A stretch of DNA of 64,000 bases from Pseudarthrobacter sp. NIBRBAC000502772 (GTDB lineage Bacteria; Actinomycetota; Actinomycetes; Actinomycetales; Micrococcaceae): the NCBI RefSeq assembly GCF_006517235.1, contig NZ_CP041188.1:496001-560000 (forward strand), in the 5' to 3' direction. The number at the start of each line of letters is the position of its first letter. The first letter of the stretch is position 1. Under the pieces are notes generated by a model. The model did no database searches and was not told the DNA's origin. It saw only the letters and a program-made list of their open reading frames with translations. Shown here piece by piece: positions 34,618-42,928 of the stretch. The translations under genes were made by a program, and so were the position numbers.

Positions 34618-34651
34618 GGTCCCAGCAGGTCGGTCACGACCTGCTGGGACC
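34618..34651. repeat. Long perfect hairpin in front of the SDR gene
   Basis: A 15-bp perfect stem (GGTCCCAGCAGGTCG with its complement) closes a GTCA loop. It ends 12 bp before the AGGAGG of the SDR gene. With no T-run it is more likely an RNA processing/stability element or attenuator than a terminator. Confidence 0.7.
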
Positions 34652-34671
34652 CATAAATTAGGAGGTACAGC

Positions 34672-35445
34672 ATGGAGCGGAATGCGCTCATAACCGGCGG
34701 AGCCGGCGGTGTTGGAAAGCTACTCGCGGCAAGGATGGTGCTGGAAGGATACTCGGTCACCATCGCGGACGTTGATGCGGCCCGAACGGAAGCCGTTGCC
34801 CAGGAGATTAAGGCCGAGCGCAGCATCGCGGTGGATCTCACAACCGAAGAAGGCGCCGCCGCTGCAGTTGAAGTGGCCTCAGGCGAAACGGGCAAATTGC
34901 ATGCCATCGTCAACTGCATTGGCCTCTCGCCAAAAGCCAATGGCAAGAAGCGCCCGATCAAGGACATTGATCTCGCGGAATGGAACCTGGTCCTCGGAGT
35001 CAATCTGACGGCACCGTTCCTTGTCATGAAGCACGCCTGGTCCCGCCTCGAAGACAACGCAGGGTCGAGCATCGTGAATTTCCTGTCGCTCGTGGCCAAG
35101 ACAGGTTCATCCGGACCGGATGAATATGACTTCGGCATACCCTCGCCGGCCGGTGCGCACTACTCGGCATCCAAGGCAGCTCTTCACAACCTGACGATGT
35201 CTGCAGCTCGCGAACTTGGGCCCAGAGGAATTCGATGCAACGGCGTCGCTCCGGGCCAGATCGGGTTCGGGATGCAAGGGTCCATGAACAAGAGCGCGGT
35301 CGCGAGGATCGTTTCGCAGATTCCGCTGGGCCGCCCTGCGGACCCCGAGGAGCTTGTCGAAGTTGTCCTCTTCCTGCTCAGCAACAAAGCCTCGTACGTG
35401 ACCGGTGAAACGATCGACGTCGACGGCGGCTGGATACCCGACTGA
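34672..35445 (+). CDS. Short-chain dehydrogenase/reductase (module B)
   Basis: A 257-residue classical SDR: NALITGGAGGVGKLLA cofactor motif (TGxxxGxG), NCIG region, catalytic Ser in NFLSLVAK, YxxxK in HYSASKAALHN and the C-terminal VDGGWIPD. The NAD-specific Asp is in TIADVD. AGGAGG lies 6 bp before the ATG. In module B it may oxidise the imported alicyclic alcohol to a ketone, preparing it for dehydration by the following dehydroquinase-like protein. Confidence 0.87.
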   Translation: MERNALITGGAGGVGKLLAARMVLEGYSVTIADVDAARTEAVAQEIKAERSIAVDLTTEEGAAAAVEVASGETGKLHAIVNCIGLSPKANGKKRPIKDIDLAEWNLVLGVNLTAPFLVMKHAWSRLEDNAGSSIVNFLSLVAKTGSSGPDEYDFGIPSPAGAHYSASKAALHNLTMSAARELGPRGIRCNGVAPGQIGFGMQGSMNKSAVARIVSQIPLGRPADPEELVEVVLFLLSNKASYVTGETIDVDGGWIPD

Positions 35446-35577
35446 GGCATGCACTATTTGGCTTGGTACCCCCACAACGTCCAAAGCCTTGGATGCAGAC
35501 CCAAGCATTCATCGAGCACATCCGAGCAGCCAGCGCTTCGCAGGCACTTTGAACCGACCAAGGAATAGCCGATTTCC

Positions 35578-36027
35578 ATGAAGATACTCATCATGCAGGG
35601 CCCCAATCTAAACCGACTGGGACAGCGTCTACCCGAGAAGTACGGCCGGATGACTCTGGCCGAGATCGAGACCAAGATCAAGAACCACGCCGATGAGATC
35701 GGCGTGGAGGTTCAGCAGTTTCAATCGAACCATGAAGGCGCCCTCATCGATTGGCTCCAATCCCACCAGGACGACAGCTCGGGGATCATTTTCAACCCGG
35801 CCGGCCTAACGACCCAAGGTCACGCCATCTACGACGCCATATCGGACGCCGACATGCCCACAGCCATCGTGCACCTGGCCGCCCGCGAAAAGTACGAGGG
35901 AGGCCGCAGGCCGGACCTCTTCACTTCAATCGCCGACCTATACATCGCAGGCATGGGATGGCGGGGCTACATCGCGGCTATGTCGGAAATCCGGGACGGG
36001 CTGCACAAGATTACTCCGTCCAAATAA
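35578..36027 (+). CDS. Divergent type II dehydroquinase-like protein (module B)
   Basis: A 149-residue homologue of type II 3-dehydroquinate dehydratase. The first half is canonical: MQGPNLNRLGQR and the catalytic Tyr in EKYGRMTLAEIE, then SNHEGALIDWL and FNPAG. The second half differs at substrate-contact positions: the usual THTS is TTQG, the VEVH pair keeps only His (AIVHL), and the REEYRHHS loop becomes REKYEGGRRPDLFTS. I therefore expect dehydratase chemistry on a related but different cyclic substrate. It lies between the SDR and Gfo/Idh genes. Confidence 0.75.
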   Translation: MKILIMQGPNLNRLGQRLPEKYGRMTLAEIETKIKNHADEIGVEVQQFQSNHEGALIDWLQSHQDDSSGIIFNPAGLTTQGHAIYDAISDADMPTAIVHLAAREKYEGGRRPDLFTSIADLYIAGMGWRGYIAAMSEIRDGLHKITPSK

Positions 36028-36073
36028 ACGCCCCCAGGGAACGCTAAAGATCCCACCAGCGAGGAGAACAGCA

Positions 36074-36985
36074 ATGATCAAAATCGGCTTAATCGGCACT
36101 GACAGCCACCACAGCGCGTACTTTCCGCGAGAGGTAAACCTCCCGTATTCAGAACACTACGAGTCCGCCCGATTCACGAAGGTCTGGGGCGAAGATTCTG
36201 CTATTACCAAAGACAAGGCAGAGCAGTTTCTGATACCCGAAGTGGTCGGTTCCGCGGAGGAAGCCCTGACCGACGTGGACGCAGTCATGATCTTGAACCG
36301 GTACGGCGATGCGCACTACAAGTACGGCCGGCTCGCTATTGAGGCAGGGATTCCCGTCTTCATTGACAAGCCGCTCTCAAACAGCCTGAGAGAGGCCTGC
36401 GAACTCGTCTCGTTGGCCAAGGCCAAGGGTGTGCCATTGATGTCATGTTCTCATTTCAGGTACGACCCTTGCCTGGCAGATCTGCCGATCCAGCGTCCGC
36501 TGCGTACGGGGTTCGTCGGGGGACCAAGGACCGGACCCTTCCCGGACGAAAAATCCCTGAACCCCTACTACTACGCCATCCACCCGGTTGAAATCTTCCA
36601 TGCCCTCATGGGACCCGGCATCGCCCAGGTCGAGGCTCATCGCACAGAGGAGCTGGACAACGTCATTGTCCAGCTCAGCGACGGACGCCGGGGGATGATC
36701 GCCCTGCTCAACGATAAGCAATACCAGTGGCGCGCCCAGATGGTGGGAGAAAGAGTCTGGGCCAACCTGGACTTCAGGGTCCAGCCCGCGAACTACCGGG
36801 GCCTGATGCGTCAGTTCCTGGCAATGGTCAGGCAAGGGCGCGAACTGCTCCCAACGGCATGGACCCTGGAGACGATCGCAACAGTTGAAGCCATCGAGCT
36901 CTCCGTGGAAAAGGGCGGACAACCGGTGACCTTACGTGACGTGTGGCCCAGCGATTATCTGGACCTGTGCCCGCCCTTGGTGTGA
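36074..36985 (+). CDS. Gfo/Idh/MocA-family oxidoreductase, short form (module B)
   Basis: A 303-residue protein with an unusual N-terminus (IGLIGTDSHHSAYFPREVN) in place of the standard GxGxxG, followed by the catalytic FIDKPLSNSLREACELV. It is about 50-70 residues shorter than typical members. The changed dinucleotide motif means cofactor use is uncertain; a lyase or hydrolase role is known for some members of the superfamily. GAGGAGAACAGCA precedes the ATG, and the gene follows the dehydroquinase-like gene by 46 bp. Confidence 0.8.
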   Translation: MIKIGLIGTDSHHSAYFPREVNLPYSEHYESARFTKVWGEDSAITKDKAEQFLIPEVVGSAEEALTDVDAVMILNRYGDAHYKYGRLAIEAGIPVFIDKPLSNSLREACELVSLAKAKGVPLMSCSHFRYDPCLADLPIQRPLRTGFVGGPRTGPFPDEKSLNPYYYAIHPVEIFHALMGPGIAQVEAHRTEELDNVIVQLSDGRRGMIALLNDKQYQWRAQMVGERVWANLDFRVQPANYRGLMRQFLAMVRQGRELLPTAWTLETIATVEAIELSVEKGGQPVTLRDVWPSDYLDLCPPLV

Positions 36986-37044
36986 ACCCACACTGACACT
37001 CCTTACCTCAACGGTCTCCTGATCCTCACCGAAGGAACATCATC

Positions 37045-37932
37045 ATGAAACTAGCCGTCCTTAACGGCGATCGCGCCGCGATTGTCACCGACACGGTCAT
37101 CTACGACGTCACCGATCTCCTGCCCACCCGCGCCGGCCGCCACGGCGGGCCGTGGCTCCCCTGGCTGGAACAAGGGGGAACCGCTGCAGAACTCCGGCAG
37201 CTTGATCTCACCGCCTGCCCGCAGCAGCCCTTGAACAACACCCGGCTGGGGGCCCCGTTGTCACGCCCAGGCAAGATCATCGCCGCCCCCGTGAACTACC
37301 TTGACCACAAGGAGGAGATGGCAGAGCAGAAGACCATCGCCGAATACGGCGTTTTCCTCAAGGCCAACAGCTCCGTAATCGGGCCAGGGGACGAGATCGA
37401 GCTTCCCTACACTGACAAACGAACTGATCAGGAGGGCGAACTTGCCATCGTGATCGGCCGTACTGCCCGGAACGTCGGAGCGGAAGAAGCACTGGATTAC
37501 GTCTTTGGCTATACCGGCCTGTTGGACATCACAGTGCGCTCCACCGAGGACCGATCAACCAGGAAATCATTCGACACCTTCACACCAATGGGACCGTGGA
37601 TAGTCACCGCTGATGAGGTTGGAGACGCGGACAGCCTTTCACTTCAATGCTGGGTGGACGACAAACTGCGCCAGGACACAAACACTTCGGAACTCATTTT
37701 TGGTATCGCTGAGCTGGTCTCGTACGCGAGCTCGGTCATGACCCTGCATCCAGGTGACGTCATTGCCACCGGCACCCCGGCAGGTGTCGGGCCCCTGACT
37801 GACGGCTCAAAGGTTCGGTTGACGATTGAGAAAATCGGCGCCCTCGAGGTGCAGACCACCGCCCGCATCGCCGTCGCGTACGCCGACCGTCCCGGAGCGC
37901 GCCATCAAGTGCATGCTCTCCCACGGCAATAG
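37045..37932 (+). CDS. Fumarylacetoacetate hydrolase-family protein (fumarylpyruvate hydrolase type, module B)
   Basis: A 295-residue FAA-hydrolase-fold enzyme. The N-terminal domain is followed by the catalytic core with IIAAPVNYLDHKEEM, the metal-binding EGELAIVIG Glu and VIATGTPAGVGP. With gentisate dioxygenase and maleylpyruvate isomerase directly downstream, it most likely hydrolyses fumarylpyruvate to fumarate and pyruvate. It is diverged from the 47.7-kb FAA hydrolase, which reads GHNYRNHIKEM at the same place. Confidence 0.85.
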   Translation: MKLAVLNGDRAAIVTDTVIYDVTDLLPTRAGRHGGPWLPWLEQGGTAAELRQLDLTACPQQPLNNTRLGAPLSRPGKIIAAPVNYLDHKEEMAEQKTIAEYGVFLKANSSVIGPGDEIELPYTDKRTDQEGELAIVIGRTARNVGAEEALDYVFGYTGLLDITVRSTEDRSTRKSFDTFTPMGPWIVTADEVGDADSLSLQCWVDDKLRQDTNTSELIFGIAELVSYASSVMTLHPGDVIATGTPAGVGPLTDGSKVRLTIEKIGALEVQTTARIAVAYADRPGARHQVHALPRQ

Positions 37933-38094
37933 AGGAACATCCCGTATCGACGCAGTGGCCATGAAGCAGGTCAGCATTTGCCCCCGGCTGACGTGCTGTC
38001 CCATTTGAACTGCACGGGGCATCGCGGACGGTTCCCGCCGGCCCCCAGGCCTACCCGATCCCGCACTGCATATCGTTCCGGAAGGAAGAAGACC

Positions 38095-39225
38095 ATGACT
38101 GACCCAAACCTGACCGAGGCGCCCCCCATTGCCGAGGGACAACCGGAGCCCAGCGAAGCCCTCGAACAGCTCTATGCCGACTTTGCCCGCAACTCGACGT
38201 CACCGCTGTGGACGCAAACCAATGACCTGATGCCCCTGGCGCCAAAACCGGCCGCCGTGCCGTTCGTGTGGAAGTGGTCGGAGTTGGTGGACATCGCTGA
38301 ACGAGCCGGCGATCTCGTGCCCGTGGGGCGGGGCGGGGAACGCCGGGCGATCGGGCTGACCAACCCCGGGCTCGCCCCTACCGCCTACGCCACACCCACC
38401 TTATGGTGCGCCATCCAGTGGCTCGGACCTCACGAGACGGCCCCCGAACACCGCCATGCCCAAAACGCATTCCGATTCGTCGTCGAAGGCGAGGGCGTCT
38501 GGACCGTCGTCAACGGCGACCCGGTCGCCATGCGTCGGGGAGATCTGCTGATGACCCCGGGTTGGAACTTCCACGGCCACCACAACGACACGGACCAACC
38601 CATGGCCTGGATCGACGGACTGGACGTGCCCTTCGCCCACGACATGGACCTCGGGTTCTTCGAATTCGGCTCCGAAAGGGTCACTGATGAGGCCACCCCG
38701 GAGATCTCCCGTTCGGAACGAATGTGGGCCCACCCCGGCCTGACACCGTTGGTGTCACAACAGGAACAGGTCTCAACCCCGATAGCCGCCTACCGGTGGG
38801 AGTACACAGACCGCGCACTGGCGGAACAGCTGGCTCTTGAGGACGAAGGCCACCCCGCCACGGTGGAACCAGGACACGCTGCAATCAAATACACGAATCC
38901 CACCAACGGCGGAGATGTCCTGCCAACGATCCGCTGCGAGTTCCACCGTCTTCGGACGGGTACCAAGACGGCGACCCGTCAAGAGGTCGGTTCCTCCATC
39001 TGGCAGGTATTCGAAGGCTCGGGCAGGGTCATCCTCAACGGGGACGCCACCGAACTTGTCCGGGGAGACATATTCGTTGTTCCCTCCTGGGTGGCATGGT
39101 CCCTGGAGGCCGATGAACAGTTCGACCTGTTCCGATTCTCGGACGCGCCGATCGTCGAACGCCTTCATTTCCAGCGCACCTACTTCCCGGAGGCCGGCCG
39201 GTTCCTGCCCGGTAGCCGCGGCTGA
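38095..39225 (+). CDS. Gentisate 1,2-dioxygenase (module B copy)
   Basis: A 376-residue bicupin enzyme that cleaves gentisate to maleylpyruvate. The Fe(II) ligands are in the first cupin, ETAPEHRHAQNAFRFVVEG, with the partner His in GWNFHGHHND. The second cupin (residues about 265-360) is intact but without a clear His pair. ATG 38095 follows GGAAGGAAGAAGACC; the open frame upstream is not coding. It is co-linear with the second copy at 48.6-49.7 kb and about the same length. Confidence 0.92.
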   Translation: MTDPNLTEAPPIAEGQPEPSEALEQLYADFARNSTSPLWTQTNDLMPLAPKPAAVPFVWKWSELVDIAERAGDLVPVGRGGERRAIGLTNPGLAPTAYATPTLWCAIQWLGPHETAPEHRHAQNAFRFVVEGEGVWTVVNGDPVAMRRGDLLMTPGWNFHGHHNDTDQPMAWIDGLDVPFAHDMDLGFFEFGSERVTDEATPEISRSERMWAHPGLTPLVSQQEQVSTPIAAYRWEYTDRALAEQLALEDEGHPATVEPGHAAIKYTNPTNGGDVLPTIRCEFHRLRTGTKTATRQEVGSSIWQVFEGSGRVILNGDATELVRGDIFVVPSWVAWSLEADEQFDLFRFSDAPIVERLHFQRTYFPEAGRFLPGSRG

Positions 39226-39234
39226 AGGAGCGAC

Positions 39235-40074
39235 ATGGTTGCCCGGTACGACCTGGTCGAAGACCCGCAGATAAAGGAGTCGTTGTTGCTGGCCCGGCGT
39301 GGAACGGCTTACTTTTCCCGCCAACTGGCTCAGCTAACGGCCCAGGACATTGGCGGACCGTCCTTGCTCTCCGGCTGGAGCCGGGGACACGTGGTGGCCC
39401 ACGTCGGTTACAACGCCCGCTACCTGGCCCATCTTCTCGAAGAAGTGCGCCGCAGCGAGACCGAAGTGAAAGCAGCGAACCACGACGATGCCCACGATAT
39501 CGACTACGGTGCAACCCTGCCCGACGCCGCTCTACGCAACCTTCACGCCCACGCAGCCGTCCACCTGAATGTCGAATGGCGAGATCTTCCGGACGACAAA
39601 TGGGATACGTCACTGGAACAAGAAGGCCAACGGCCACTCCACGTGGCCGACACAGTGTGGGGACGAGCCTTTGAAGTGTGGGTTCATGCAGTCGACCTCA
39701 ACACCGGTGCAAGGTTCGAGGACCTTCCGCCGCAGCTCCTGGACCGCCTCTTCCGCAATGTGATGGACGACTGGGATGACAGATCCGATGAGGCGAACGA
39801 ACAACCCCAACTGCTATTGCAAACCACAGAACGTGCCGATATCTACCGTCTAACCTGCCCCGCGGAAAAGCTAACAGCCGTGTTCGAAAAAGGGGCCATG
39901 CCGCGTCGGACCCTGACTGTAGAAGGCACTCTTGCCGCACTTACCCGGTGGGGTTTAGGCAGGGGAACCCTGGACGTCAGGAGTCCCGCAGGAAGTGTTC
40001 CGGGCGTCCGGCCACGGAAACATGACGAAAAGAATTGCCCATTCCTGGCTCTCGCCTCACTGGTCAAGGCCTGA
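39235..40074 (+). CDS. Maleylpyruvate isomerase, mycothiol-dependent type (module B copy)
   Basis: A 279-residue DinB/MDMPI-fold protein. The zinc-binding His residues appear in GWSRGHVVAHVGYNARYLA and in HLNVEWRDLP / VWVHAVDLN. It isomerises maleylpyruvate to fumarylpyruvate using mycothiol, the actinobacterial thiol. The C-terminal domain carries an extension compared with the 47-kb copy. It starts 9 bp behind the gentisate dioxygenase stop with GAAGGAG. Confidence 0.88.
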   Translation: MVARYDLVEDPQIKESLLLARRGTAYFSRQLAQLTAQDIGGPSLLSGWSRGHVVAHVGYNARYLAHLLEEVRRSETEVKAANHDDAHDIDYGATLPDAALRNLHAHAAVHLNVEWRDLPDDKWDTSLEQEGQRPLHVADTVWGRAFEVWVHAVDLNTGARFEDLPPQLLDRLFRNVMDDWDDRSDEANEQPQLLLQTTERADIYRLTCPAEKLTAVFEKGAMPRRTLTVEGTLAALTRWGLGRGTLDVRSPAGSVPGVRPRKHDEKNCPFLALASLVKA

Positions 40075-40286
40075 CCGTTCTTGATGTTGTCCACCAGCCT
40101 CGGACCCCGAACCTAAGGATCTGGCTCAGCTTTTTGAATTTCTGCTATTCGTTGCCAACAAACGCCCGGCAGCAAGCAGGAGCCAGGCCTGGAAAACGTC
40201 GAGACTTGCGGGCCCGAGCGGGACTCGTGGCGTAAACGAATTGGGAATCAACTTGTCCATCCCATTGTGGGCAGATAATCCTCTGG

Positions 40287-41270
40287 CTAGACCAAGGCAA
40301 TCTTGAGTTGACGTCCTCCGATGAGCCATTCAGTCAGATATATGTCCCCCGCGGGGGACGTTGCTATTCCATGGGGGCTGTTCAGGATGCCGGTATGGAG
40401 GTGGGGCCTCCGGACTTTGTTGTCTAGCTCTAGATTCGGCCATCCCCGCCGTGAGAAATGCTCATCCTCGCTTTGAAGGAGGTCCGAGGCCCTGTCCTTT
40501 TCGTCAAGGACTGTGATTGCGCCGTGGAGCTCGGTGATCAGGATTTTGGTGCCCCACCGGGCGAGGCTGGAAGGGCTGGTGAAACTTGCGTCTGTGATTG
40601 ACCGGCGATAGTGACCGGCCGTTGAGAAAACCACGATTCGTTGATTTGTCCTGTCGGCGATGTACAATTCTGAATCGTGATTGCGGGCATCAATGAGGAT
40701 TCCGTGAGGTGTGTTGAACCGGGTGCCGGACTCCGTTCCGTCCAGGCTGAACAGGTGTTCCCCGAAGGGATCGAAGCAGTGTACGAGACTGGCGCCGTAG
40801 CCGTCGGCGACCCAGATCCGCCCGGCCTGGGAGGATTTTCCGGGTTCGACGGATATTGATGTGGGCCCCCACCCCTCGCGCGTGTATTCCTTGAGTGCCG
40901 GGGTCTTCAGTTCCTGCACGATTTCGCCCAGAAGATTTACTTTGACCGCGCGGCCCGGGGCGAGGTGGCCGGCGTAGCTGTCACCGGTGGGTATGAACTT
41001 GTGTCCGTTGTCCGCGATCCAGAGCACCTCTTCTCCATCTTCTGTGATCGGAGTAATGGAGTGCATCTCGGTGAGTTCGGTTTGAACTGTCCTGGTGGTG
41101 CCTGACTTCTCGTCGAGAAATACGAGCCGCCGTCCTTCCGGGTGGGCGAACACGACTGTGCCGTCCTGAAGAACAGCTATGCCGGAGTGGGACCATCCGG
41201 GGCTGGCTGCGCTGTCTGGCCACAGTTCCGTCCAGGAAAGCTCTTGTTTCCGTGTCGTCGTCGAATTCAC
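40287..41270 (-). CDS. NHL/SMP-30-like beta-propeller protein
   Basis: A 327-residue cytoplasmic beta-propeller with repeats of the NHL type (VLQDGTVVFAHPEGRRLVFL; WGPTSISVEPG; TPHGILIDARNHDSELYIAD; SPHGIATSPAGDIYLTEWLIGG). Related proteins are lactonases or streptogramin-lyase-like. It is convergent with module B. A lactonase that opens a sugar-acid or muconolactone-type ring would fit nearby chemistry, but the sequence does not fix this. The start codon is GTG. Confidence 0.75.
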   Translation of the reverse strand: MNSTTTRKQELSWTELWPDSAASPGWSHSGIAVLQDGTVVFAHPEGRRLVFLDEKSGTTRTVQTELTEMHSITPITEDGEEVLWIADNGHKFIPTGDSYAGHLAPGRAVKVNLLGEIVQELKTPALKEYTREGWGPTSISVEPGKSSQAGRIWVADGYGASLVHCFDPFGEHLFSLDGTESGTRFNTPHGILIDARNHDSELYIADRTNQRIVVFSTAGHYRRSITDASFTSPSSLARWGTKILITELHGAITVLDEKDRASDLLQSEDEHFSRRGWPNLELDNKVRRPHLHTGILNSPHGIATSPAGDIYLTEWLIGGRQLKIALV

Positions 41271-41559
41271 GTTTAATGTCCAATGCTGGTTGTGGGCATG
41301 CTAAGCGGAAGCTGTAGATCATCATGCGGGTGTTCTTTGCTTTTCCTCTGAGGTGAGCACCGGCTCACGGCGGCCGGTTCTCCCTCGATGACCGGCCGCC
41401 GGTGCGCGTCAGATGCCTGGCTGCAGACGCGAAGGTTGTCGCTCAGACCATGTACGTCCCGGACTCGACGACAAAGACTGGAACACTTGTAATGAAGGCG
41501 GCACCCACGGAACGGGCTGCCTGGGCATAGTGCGCCGCTGCCTCCCCGGGCCGCCCCCG

Positions 41560-41613
41560 ATGATGCCGAACCGGCCACGGCGTCCGAGCATGAACAAGCG
41601 ATTCGGGGGACAT
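41560..41613 (-). pseudogene. Remnant 5' end of a Gfo/Idh gene
   Basis: On the minus strand ATGTCCCCCGAATCGCTTGT begins like the 23793 gene (which has ATGTCCCACGAATCGCTTGT), then loses two bases and shifts frame. In the other frame RRGRFGIIGGG continues the match and then similarity stops. It is a non-functional duplicate. Confidence 0.85.
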
Positions 41614-41686
41614 TCGTTCCTCTTCGCGTGTGATCTCGCCAGGCGAGAGTGCCCGTACAAGCTCTCATGCTAGGCCGATCCGCACT

Positions 41687-41708
41687 AATGGGCAACCGGT
41701 CAGCCATT
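41687..41708. promoter_or_regulatory. GntR-type operator, duplicated site 1
   Basis: AATGGG, CA, ACCGGT, CA, GCCATT. It corresponds to the site at 23868 with two changes in the right arm. Confidence 0.8.
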
Positions 41709-41738
41709 AATTCTAGGAATGGTTAGCCAATTTGAGTA

Positions 41739-41760
41739 AATGGTAGACCGGTGCACCATT
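41739..41760. promoter_or_regulatory. GntR-type operator, duplicated site 2
   Basis: AATGGT, AG, ACCGGT, GC, ACCATT. It corresponds to the site at 23920 with one change outside the conserved hexamers, so regulation by the 20.7-kb GntR protein is probably kept. Confidence 0.83.
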
Positions 41761-41841
41761 TGCGCCTACAGTGTGATTCATGCCACCCAAAAACGACTTT
41801 CCCTTTGTGGGAAACGACAACACGGCCACCGTAGGAGCGTC

Positions 41842-41889
41842 ATGAGCGACACCACCACCCGCACGGGATATGAAATGAGGAATTGCTAG
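41842..41889 (+). CDS. 15-codon leader left from the duplicated permease gene, coupled to the desaturase
   Basis: The duplicated permease ribosome-binding site and ATG open a 15-codon frame (MSDTTTRTGYEMRNC) that ends in TAG. The last G of that stop is the first base of the GTG start of the desaturase (TAGTG). The first codons MS-T resemble the permease start MSNAT. It probably acts only to bring ribosomes to the desaturase by termination-reinitiation. Confidence 0.6.
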   Translation: MSDTTTRTGYEMRNC

Positions 41890-42928
41890 TGAGCACCCAA
41901 CCGGACATGTCCGAGCCGCTCTGGTACCGCGTGAAGCTCGAAAAGAAAACAATGAAAAAACTACAGGGCAGAACCAACTGGCAGGGTCTGGTCTGGTTCG
42001 GTACCTACGCCGGCGCGCTCGGGTTCTTTGCTACCTTTGCCGTGCTTGACGTGCTGCCGGTGTGGGCGAGGGTCGTGTCATTTCTGGCTTATTCCACTGT
42101 GTACTGCTTCAGTGAAGCCATACTGCACGAGACTCACCACCGCACAGCGTTCCGCAGCTCTTGGCTGAACGAGACGGTGCACTACATTGCCGGCCTGTTG
42201 GCCTTCAAGGAGCCCATCCGTGACCGCTGGCTCCACGCCGGCCACCACACTTACACCAATTACCCGAACATCGATCCGGAGATCGTGCTCGAACCGCCGC
42301 CCCACTTCCGCTTCCTGGCTATGGACCTGCTACGGCTGCGTTTTGTTCCCAGCTGGCTGTGGGACAGCGTTCGGAACATGTTTGGCCCTGACGTCCTAGC
42401 CAAGCGATTCGTCCCGGTCAGCGAACACGCGACCATCCGGCGGTCCGCTACGGCCTGCGTAGCTGTCTACGTCGCCGTCATCGCCGCAGCAGTGATTTTC
42501 CAGACATGGTGGCCGATCCTGTTCGTCTTCGCCGCCCGTTTCGTCGGATCGGGGTTGCACGCATGGATTACGCTCCCCCAGCATGTGGGTTTGGCGACGG
42601 AAGTCCCTGACTGGCGCCAGAACACGAGAACCATACTCACCAATCCCATCAACAGGTTTCTCGCTTGGAACATGACCTATCACGTCGAGCACCACATGAA
42701 TCCCACCGTTCCGTTCCACGCGCTTCCAGCCCTGTACGGAAAGATCGAACATGACTGCCCCCGGCCTACACATCCACATGGGCAGCGTGGAGGGAAATGC
42801 TTCCGGCTCTATGGCGGCAAAAAAAAGACCCGAGCTATTTCATCATGCGACCCCTTCCCATCTCCCCGGAGGAAGCCGTGAAGGCTGCAACGGAGGCTGG
42901 AAAAGAACTGGCGGCTGAGAAAAAATGA
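41889..42928 (+). pseudogene. Membrane di-iron fatty-acid-desaturase-family enzyme, frameshifted near the C-terminus
   Basis: The three histidine boxes of the desaturase/hydroxylase superfamily are intact: HETHH (residues 80-84), HAGHH (116-120) and HVEHH (265-269), between four or so membrane helices. In the given frame the protein then runs into LPATHPHGQ-like nonsense and stops at 42881. One base appears to be missing near 42755: in the next frame the sequence continues LPPAYTSTWAAWREMLPALW, then RQKKDPSYFIMRPLPISPEE and ends AAEKK with a 4-bp overlap on the ferredoxin gene, as expected for an intact operon. It could be a real mutation or a sequencing error. Substrate unknown; with its Rieske ferredoxin and reductase it forms a three-component hydroxylase or desaturase. 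Confidence 0.85.

Larger units (their letters stand above)
41271..41841. other. Left arm of the duplicated ABC/Gfo-Idh locus
   Basis: 41271-41560 holds nothing I can assign. From about 41560 to 41880 the sequence closely follows 23740-24070: first a broken 5' end of the Gfo/Idh gene, then the divergent promoter with both GntR operators, then the permease ribosome-binding site GTAGGAGCGTC and start codon. Similarity ends abruptly at both sides. Confidence 0.85.
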
